Source: an uncultured Lachnospiraceae bacterium | GTDB lineage: Bacteria; Bacillota; Clostridia; Lachnospirales; Lachnospiraceae | Length of the DNA: 17,052 bases | NCBI GenBank assembly: GCA_910579285.1 | Contig: CAJTTT010000041.1 | Coordinates: forward strand, 1-17,052 | Direction of reading: 5' to 3' | In this document: positions 7,020 to 13,100 of the stretch, piece after piece | How the letters are laid out: every line of letters begins with the position of its first letter | Numbering within the stretch: the first letter of the stretch is position 1 | Notes under the pieces: model-generated | Seen by the model: the letters and a program-made list of their open reading frames with translations, nothing else | The model's database searches: none | Told to the model about the DNA's origin: nothing | Program-made: the position numbers and the translations under genes

Positions 7020-8144
7020 TCAGTTAAATTCTTCGGCTGTCTGGATTTCCACCAGTTCGGAACATTTGTCTGCAAACATGCCGTAGTCAAGGCCGATCGC
7101 TTCTGCCGTCTCCGTATTCACCGTGGCGATGCCGTTGTCCAGGGTCTGAACGGCCATAGAGGCGGGATCCTTGCCGTTTATCAGAATATCCACAGCCATG
7201 CCGGCGGTGGCGGTGCCAAGTTCCACATAGTTTACGCCGTAGCCCATAAATGCGCCGTTTAATGCGAAGGAGTCTGCGCCGCCGTAGTGGGGCACTTTTG
7301 CGTCGATGAATTTTTCATAGATGGCAAGCTCCGCTGTCATCACGTTGTTGTCGGTGGGTGTGAAGACAGCCTCCGCGCCGGCGGAGAGCAGGGCGTCCGC
7401 TGCAAGGGAGATTTCCCCGTTGTTTGTACCCGTCTTTTCCACCACAGTGATGCCTTTTTCCTGGCAGTAAGCTTTGGCGGCAGCGATGGCGGCGGTGGAG
7501 GCGTCCTGACTCTTGTCATAGAGAAGTCCCACTGTCTTTAGATCCGGGTCCGCGGCCAGCATCAGGTCGAAGACGGCCTCCGTGTTCAGGGCGTCCGAAG
7601 TGCCTGTGATGTTGGAACCGGGGGCATCCGCCGATGCCACAAGTCCGGCGCCGGCAGGGTCAGATACGGCGGAGAAGACCACGGGGATCAGACTGCCGTC
7701 GTCCCGCGCATTTTCTGCCGTTGCGTTCTGCATCACCATAGCTACAGGGGTGGCTACGGGGATGATGAGATCCACATCGGAGGCGATCAGATCAGCGGCG
7801 ATCTGGTTCATGGTGGTGGCGTCCGCCTGCCCGTTGTAGGTATAATTTTTGTAGTCGAAGGAAACGCCAAGTTCCGCACTCTGTTTGTCAAGCTCCGCCT
7901 GAATGGCGGCTACGATCTGGTTTAGGGACGCATCGTCCACATACTGTACGATACCGATTTTGTAGGTCTGGCCGTCGGAAGAGGCGGATTTATCTGTGCG
8001 GGAGTCGGCGGATGCATCGGCGGTGTCTGTACTGTCGATGGATGCGGCAGTGTCTGCGGCATTCCTGCCGGATGCACCGCAGGCTGTGAGAGCGGCAGTG
8101 AGAACCGCGCCAGTGAGTAACAGTGTCATAGTTTTGTTTTTCAT
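7020..8144 (-). CDS. trpX: ABC importer substrate-binding lipoprotein (probable tryptophan, TrpX type)
   Basis: A 374-residue exported lipoprotein of the ABC_sub_bind family (PF04392 type), the extracellular receptor of the importer. It has a short basic start, a hydrophobic signal segment and lipobox LTAC with lipidated Cys22, then a Ser/Thr/Asp-rich linker to about 58. The mature fold starts at YKIGIVQYVDDASLNQIVAA and contains PVATPVAM, IPVVFSAVSDPAGAGL, VGLLYDKSQD and FTPTDNN, all typical of this family. The start ATG at 8144-8142 is supported by AGGAGGAAA. Members of this family are known to sit in T-box-controlled trpXYZ operons; the T-box upstream here shows a UGG specifier, so tryptophan (or a close precursor) is the likely ligand. 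The leader between T-box and gene carries repeat element B. Confidence 0.88.
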   Translation of the reverse strand: MKNKTMTLLLTGAVLTAALTACGASGRNAADTAASIDSTDTADASADSRTDKSASSDGQTYKIGIVQYVDDASLNQIVAAIQAELDKQSAELGVSFDYKNYTYNGQADATTMNQIAADLIASDVDLIIPVATPVAMVMQNATAENARDDGSLIPVVFSAVSDPAGAGLVASADAPGSNITGTSDALNTEAVFDLMLAADPDLKTVGLLYDKSQDASTAAIAAAKAYCQEKGITVVEKTGTNNGEISLAADALLSAGAEAVFTPTDNNVMTAELAIYEKFIDAKVPHYGGADSFALNGAFMGYGVNYVELGTATAGMAVDILINGKDPASMAVQTLDNGIATVNTETAEAIGLDYGMFADKCSELVEIQTAEEFN

Positions 8145-8182
8145 AATAGTTTCCTCCTATCTCAGGTTGGGTTTTGGGGGTG

Positions 8183-8316
8183 TTTGCGCGAATAAGCAGA
8201 CTCGAAATGCTTCGCATTTCTCGTTCGCGTTGCTCGTCATAAGCCATCCGAAGTCTGCGCTCATGCCAGCATGGCGCTTCCTTCGGAAGCCTTCTGACTC
8301 TGCTTAATCGCGCAAA
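8183..8316. repeat. Repeat element B (inverted ends), inserted in the Trp operon leader
   Basis: A 134-bp relative of element A in opposite orientation. Its 21-bp ends (8183-8203 and 8296-8316) match in 19 of 21 positions; the shared end is CGCGA(A/T)TAAGCAGA. The core repeats element A's palindrome (GAAATGC-TTC-GCATTTC) and the following CTCG(T/C)TCGCGTTGCTCG, then diverges. It lies between the T-box terminator T-run and the lipoprotein ribosome binding site, so it is transcribed in the 5' leader whenever the T-box reads through. The paired ends could fold the RNA into one long stem. Confidence 0.8.
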
Positions 8317-8349
8317 AAAACCGCCTCAAGCAATAGATGCTTGAGACGG
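8315..8349 (-). terminator. T-box terminator hairpin
   Basis: On the minus strand, 12-base arms (8349-8338 and 8332-8321, one G-U pair, otherwise complementary) enclose a 5-base loop and are followed by a T-run at 8320-8314. This is the attenuator that competes with the T-box antiterminator. Its T-run touches the end of repeat element B. Confidence 0.9.
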
Positions 8350-8630
8350 TAATAAACATAGGTTATTATCGCGGTACCACTCAAATTGATACAGGAAGTA
8401 TGACTCCCCGATCCACTTTTTCCATATACAATCATATATGCCGCCTTGGTAACGGGTGCGGTTCCCGCCGGGGATTACTTTGTCGGTATGCACTGACATT
8501 TCCACCCGGCCTCGAAAGTCCATTCGGTATAAGTGCCATGCCGTCTTTCACCAGCCGACGGCTCTCTGTAATGGGTAACCCATACTTACTACTCTTTCTC
8601 AAAGGTTTCGGATATGTGCTTTTGCAATTA
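8315..8630 (-). promoter_or_regulatory. T-box riboswitch with Trp (UGG) specifier
   Basis: The minus strand carries a full T-box leader. Read 5' to 3': the Stem I start with AAGAGTAGTAAG; the distal Stem I motif AGAGAGCCGTCGGCTGGTG (ending near 8549); the specifier region CCGAATGGACTTTCGAG, in which UGG (8522-8520) sits in the usual GAA-NNN-A context; the antiterminator T-box GTGGTACCGCG (8380-8370); and a terminator hairpin with T-run. In this class, uncharged tRNA pairs with the specifier and its NCCA end pairs with the T-box bulge, stabilising the antiterminator, so the genes are expressed when charged tRNA is scarce. UGG predicts a response to tRNA-Trp. It controls the three importer genes downstream. 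Confidence 0.93.
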
Positions 8631-8639
8631 ATTTATTAC

Positions 8640-8668
8640 ACAATAATACTTTTGTGACAGATTGTCAA
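8640..8668 (-). promoter_or_regulatory. Promoter of the T-box/Trp importer operon
   Basis: On the minus strand, TTGACA (8668-8663), a 17-base spacer and TATTGT (8645-8640) form a good sigma-A promoter, placed just upstream of the T-box Stem I. Confidence 0.75.
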
Positions 8669-8820
8669 ATGTTTTTTATCATTTTCAACTCGCGGATAAG
8701 CGAGACGCAGAAAAAGGAAAGTGGAGGAAACCGATTTAAGGTAACAGAAAGGTTGCATTAAGAGAAAGTATATGCAGATGTTGTAAGATACATGTGGGAA
8801 AATAAATGGGAGGTGTGACA

Positions 8821-9498
8821 ATGGAAAACAGTAAAGCGGAAAAGGACAAAAAGAAAAGGGCGGCGACAGAGCTGGCCGTATGCGTTGGGGTGATGGCGGC
8901 GCTTACTATTTTGATGGCGGTATTTGGCGCCGGATACGGACTTTTGGCTGGTGTACTGGCTTATTGGATTCCCTGTGCGGTACTGCTCTTTTATGTCCTT
9001 AAAGTAGAAAAACAGTCGTTATCTTACTTGGGACTGAAATTTGTTTGTGCGAGGCATATCTGGGAAGGGATTGGGCTGGGAATCTGTATGTTTATCGTAC
9101 AGCAGATACCGCTTTTGCTTATGAAAATGGATTATTCGGCCTACGCGATGGCGCCGGATCCCGTGTATATGGTGGTGATGCTGCTGTACTGCTTTGTGTG
9201 TGTGGGATTCGCGGAAGAACTCATATTCCGCGGTTTTTTGCTGAAAAAGACGCAGGATATTTTCTCTCAAAGATGGATTTGTGTGGCGATAAATATCCTT
9301 CTTTTTTATCTGATTCACTGGTTTACCATGCAGCATACCTTTGGAGAATTTTACAATCTTGCGACGAATGTGGTGATTTTATGCATCTATCTTTTCCGCA
9401 AAAAGGAAGGGACGATTGTGCCTCTGGTGATTGCTCACGGTTTCTATGATGTGCTGACGTCGGTGGGGCTGCCGTTTTTTGCTTATTTGTTGAAATAG
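8821..9498 (+). CDS. CPBP family intramembrane metalloprotease (CAAX-type)
   Basis: A 225-residue membrane protein with about six or seven hydrophobic segments after a Lys-rich N-terminus. All three CPBP/Abi signatures are present inside the membrane part: EExxxR as AEELIFRGF (Glu132, Glu133, Arg137), FxxxH as FYLIH (His166), and HxxxD as HGFYD (His206, Asp210). These residues bind the metal and form the catalytic centre in CAAX prenyl endopeptidase relatives. In Firmicutes such proteins are often linked to bacteriocin self-immunity or peptide processing, but no bacteriocin gene is seen here, so the substrate is unknown. The start is ATG 8821 with GGGAGGTG at 8808-8815; an in-frame ATG at 8806 overlaps this ribosome binding site and is unlikely. 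The stretch 8690-8805 upstream holds no gene and no convincing promoter. Confidence 0.88.
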   Translation: MENSKAEKDKKKRAATELAVCVGVMAALTILMAVFGAGYGLLAGVLAYWIPCAVLLFYVLKVEKQSLSYLGLKFVCARHIWEGIGLGICMFIVQQIPLLLMKMDYSAYAMAPDPVYMVVMLLYCFVCVGFAEELIFRGFLLKKTQDIFSQRWICVAINILLFYLIHWFTMQHTFGEFYNLATNVVILCIYLFRKKEGTIVPLVIAHGFYDVLTSVGLPFFAYLLK

Positions 9499-9517
9499 TT
9501 TTTGATTAGGGTATAAT
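9490..9517 (+). promoter_or_regulatory. Promoter of the UPF0175/PIN gene pair
   Basis: TTGAAA (9490-9495), a 16-base spacer and a perfect TATAAT (9512-9517) overlap the end of the protease gene and lie about 35 bases before the antitoxin-like gene. Confidence 0.6.
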
Positions 9518-9551
9518 AAGATTATAAAGCAACAGAGGAGGGAAGAAAGAT

Positions 9552-9806
9552 ATGTGCGTGGTTTCAATTAATGTCCCGGAAGAAATATTGTTGGATCTTC
9601 ACGAAGATATGAATGATTTTGCGGAATATATGAAAAAAATGCTTGCGGTGGATTTGTATAAAAACAAAAAGGTATCTCTTGGTTATTGTTCCAGTGTTGC
9701 GGAAATGTCGAAGGAAGAGCTCATAAAGTATCTTGGGATGAACGGAATTTCCATATTTGCATTTGCGTCTGAGGAGGAACTTTTGGAGGAGATAGGGAAG
9801 GCGTAA
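9552..9806 (+). CDS. UPF0175 family protein, antitoxin-like
   Basis: An 84-residue protein with the UPF0175 pattern: an N-terminal strand (VSINVPEEIL), then FAEYMKKMLAVDLYKNKKVSLG, a helix-turn-helix-like segment (SSVAEMSKEELIKYLG) and a closing GISIF. Family members are small DNA-binding-like proteins commonly encoded just upstream of a PIN-like DUF3368 protein and are regarded as putative antitoxins. Here the next gene is indeed a DUF3368/PIN start, but truncated. The ATG at 9552 has AGGAGGG at 9536-9542. It appears intact, so it may be an orphan antitoxin or act only as a small regulator. Confidence 0.82.
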   Translation: MCVVSINVPEEILLDLHEDMNDFAEYMKKMLAVDLYKNKKVSLGYCSSVAEMSKEELIKYLGMNGISIFAFASEEELLEEIGKA

Positions 9807-9810
9807 GGTA

Positions 9811-9981
9811 GTGGTAAACACAACGCCGCTTATAGCGTTGAGTCATGTGGGGCAGCTTGAGCTGCTAAAAAGGATGTATGATGAAAATACCATCCCGGCA
9901 GGAATCATTTTCTTACCGGGATTTTTTGTATGCGCAGGAAAAGTTATGCAAACCAAATCGACAAATTATACCATAAAATGA
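9811..9981 (+). pseudogene. Truncated PIN-domain (DUF3368-like) toxin gene
   Basis: The frame starts GTG at 9811, 4 bases after the UPF0175 stop, and encodes 56 residues. The first 30 (VVNTTPLIALSHVGQLELLK, then RMYDENTIPA) match the start of DUF3368/PIN-like proteins, including the NTTPLI motif with its Asn where PIN nucleases usually have an Asp. After that the sequence is unrelated and stops at 9981, whereas full proteins of this family are roughly 150-160 residues. The homology ends exactly where a terminator hairpin begins, so a deletion has probably fused the 5' end to downstream sequence. The acidic active-site residues of the C-terminal part are absent, so no toxin activity is expected. 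Confidence 0.75.
9894..9927 (+). terminator. Rho-independent terminator inside the toxin remnant
   Basis: CCCGGCAGGAA (9894-9904) pairs with TTCTTACCGGG (9910-9920), with one mismatch and one G-U pair, around a 5-base loop, followed by ATTTTTT. It would end the UPF0175/toxin-remnant transcript. Its 5' arm overlaps the last recognisable toxin codons. Confidence 0.75.
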
Positions 9982-10106
9982 GCAATCCATACCAAGCCTA
10001 TACCACCCAAAAGACTTTTTAAGTACAATACACTCACGCAGAGCTGCAGTTATATTTTTACTGTGGCATACAGCAGTGCAAAAGTAAGTTGTGGGAGGTA
10101 TTAAGT

Positions 10107-13100
10107 ATGGATCAGAAGCGTGCATGGTTAAAAGCAGTAGGGAGAAAAAGATATTTGCGCATACTGGCGGCAATACTCAGTTTTTGTGTGCTGCTTACAT
10201 CGCTCCCGTCTCTTCCGGCGGCGCTCACTGTCTTTGCGGCGTCAGAAGAGACGGATATCCCGCCGGATGATGAAAAAATACCGGGGGGGGGGTTAAACGA
10301 TAACGTTGATGATACCCCTTCTACGAAGCAGGAAGAAACCGAAGAATCTGGGGGGACAGATGAAACAATAGTGCCAGATAAAAATACAGATGACACCGAA
10401 GGGGAGGAAGGCGGCGCAGGAGAAAACACGTCCCCCGAAGGGGAGGACGAAGAAACGGAAGATGCCGGACATGAGGAAAACGGCACAGACGCTGCGGTAC
10501 AGGCTCTGCTTGCGCGGATTGACGCCCTGCCGGACGCGGAGGAATACCTGGCCGCAGAGCCGGATGTGGAAGATGAGGATGCTTATGCCGCATGGGAGGA
10601 AAAGCTGTATGAATATGCGGAGGAAGCCCTTTCCATCATGGAGGAATACGAGACGCTGACCAAAGAACAGCAGGCGTTCATTTCCGGGGAAGAATTGGCG
10701 AAGCTGACGGCATGGACGGAGATTGCAGAGATAGCAGGGGAAAGCGCGCAGGTCATGGCGACGGCATCTCATTCCCATAGCGGCATATCTTTCGATACTC
10801 CGCTGCCAGCAGACGGCGGGAGGCTGACGAGCGGAAACTATTATCTGGATGGGGATGTTACTCTGAAAGACTATATCTCGATATCATCCAGCGAAGAGGT
10901 AAAACTCTGTCTTAACGGAAATACGCTCAATGGCCCTGATATTTACGATGCAATTAATGTGTACGGTACACTGCATATCTATGACTGCCAAGGCAGAGGG
11001 GTATTTCACAACGATAGGAGGAAGGCTATTGATAATAGTGGGACATTCAATCTATACAGTGGTACGATTACGAGCAACTACAGTTGTGTAATTACAACGA
11101 GTGGCACATGTAATCTATCCGGCGGCATAGTTGAAGGCGGCAGCGAAGAACAAATCTTAAATTCCAAGACACTCACCATTAGTGGCGATACCGTGGTAAG
11201 AGGCGGTAAATATGCAGTTTTTAATAACGGTAGAGACGGCACTGTGCTGACAGTGAAGGATAACGCGCAGCTCTCCGGCGAAGAGCGAGGGGTGTATAAT
11301 TTATACGGGGCTTTCAATATAGAGGGCGGTACGATTACCGGGCAAAAGTACGGCATATATCAAGGGCCTTATGCCACCGTTTCCTACTTGTCCGGCAGCC
11401 CGAAAGTTTCTGGTCAGGAGGCGGACTTGTATCTGCATACCCGTATCGATACTACGCTGGAAAATGTAAAAGTGGATGCCGTCAGCTACAGCGGAGCAGC
11501 GCTGACAGTAATGGAGGATGCCACAAACGGCAGAAAGGATGCCTATGCCATCAAGGTATCTGAGGGAAACAAGGACAAATTCACACTGTTGAACGAAGGA
11601 TGGCTGTATGCATACAAGGACGGCGGGCTGATCATTCACGAGCACAGTTATAAATATAAGGCAAGTACCGAAAAAGGGAATGTCGTCATCGAAAGCTGTA
11701 CCTGCGGACATGAGGAAACAGCAACGCTCTCCTTACAGAAGAATGCAGACCTGACATATACCGGAAGCGGGATTAAGCCTGTCACCGTGAGCTACAGCGA
11801 CGGCTGGGTGGGAACCGGATCGTCCAGGCCAGGCGACAGTAGGATTAGGTATTCCTCTAACATAAACGTCGGACAAGCCACGGCATCACTTACCATTGGG
11901 CTAAGTGCGCAGGCAAGTCTTAACTTTACTATTGCTGCCGCCAGCATGGACGATGCGGCAATTACATTGGCGGACGGCGCGCTGACCTATAACGGTCAGG
12001 AACAGACCAAAGAGGTGACAAACGTCACGGTAAACGGCAGGACGTTGATTCCGGGGACGGATTATACCATAGTCGGCAATACGGGAACGGATGCCGGAGA
12101 GTATACCATAACGGTTACCGGGAGAATGAATTACAGTGGGACAAGACAGATAACTTTTCAGATTTTGCGCAAAACCTTGACGGCCGATATGGTAACCATA
12201 GCTCCCGGTCCGCACTATTACACGGGAAATGCGGTTACACCTGACATAACGGTTAGGGACGGCAGTACGGTATTGTTAGACGGCACGGACTATACAGTCA
12301 GCTATGCGGCTAACGTGAATCCGGGGCCTGCTACGGTCAGGGTTACGGGAAAGGGCAATTATACAGGAACTGTCAATCAGACTTTTACGATAGAATGCAG
12401 GGAGCTTCCGTCCGGTAACCTGACGGATTATGTCGATATGAGCTCGTCCCCGAATGAGGACGGCTGGTATTGTGCCGACATTGTCCTGACGCCGAAGGAC
12501 GGCTACAGTGTGGGAAAAACGCCCGGAGATATAGGAGACAGCGTTGTCATTTCAGAGGAAACCGGGACGGATGGGGAGACAAAGACCATTTATATCAAAG
12601 ACGGCGCAGGGAATATTTATCAGGCGCAGTTTCCTTATAAATTGGATAAAACGCCGCCTGTCACAGACCTTTCTCATATGACGGTGGAGAACGGCACAAA
12701 GGATCTGGGGAACTGGATTATCGGAAAAAAGAGCATGCGTATCAAAATACCGGCAGGGGACATTACCGACACCCCTTCCGGCATAGAGGAAGTGACTTAC
12801 GAGACGGCGCCTGACAGCGGCACGGGACAGAGCGGAACGCTCCTTGTAAAAGGCGGGTATTATGAGATTGCCCTAAATGCGGAATTTAGCGGGATAATCC
12901 GACTGACCGCCAGGGACAGGGCAGGCAATACCACGCAGGTCAGCCTTACGGCTGCTGGCGGAAAGGTCATAGCAGAAGATTATGCGCCGGTTGTTAACAT
13001 TACATTACCGGATACTCCGCAGCCGAATGCGGACGGCTGGTACAGTGAGACCTTTGACATCACCGTGACCGTGACGGATGATAAGGACAGCGGAAATAAC

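Noticed and set aside
5011..8316. Calling the Trp importer a true composite transposon
   Set aside because: No transposase is present, the flanking elements differ in length and sequence, and no target duplication was seen; kept only as a finding to test.
8326..8523. Minus-strand open frame of 65 codons upstream of the importer
   Set aside because: It lies wholly within the T-box leader, whose conserved RNA motifs explain the sequence.
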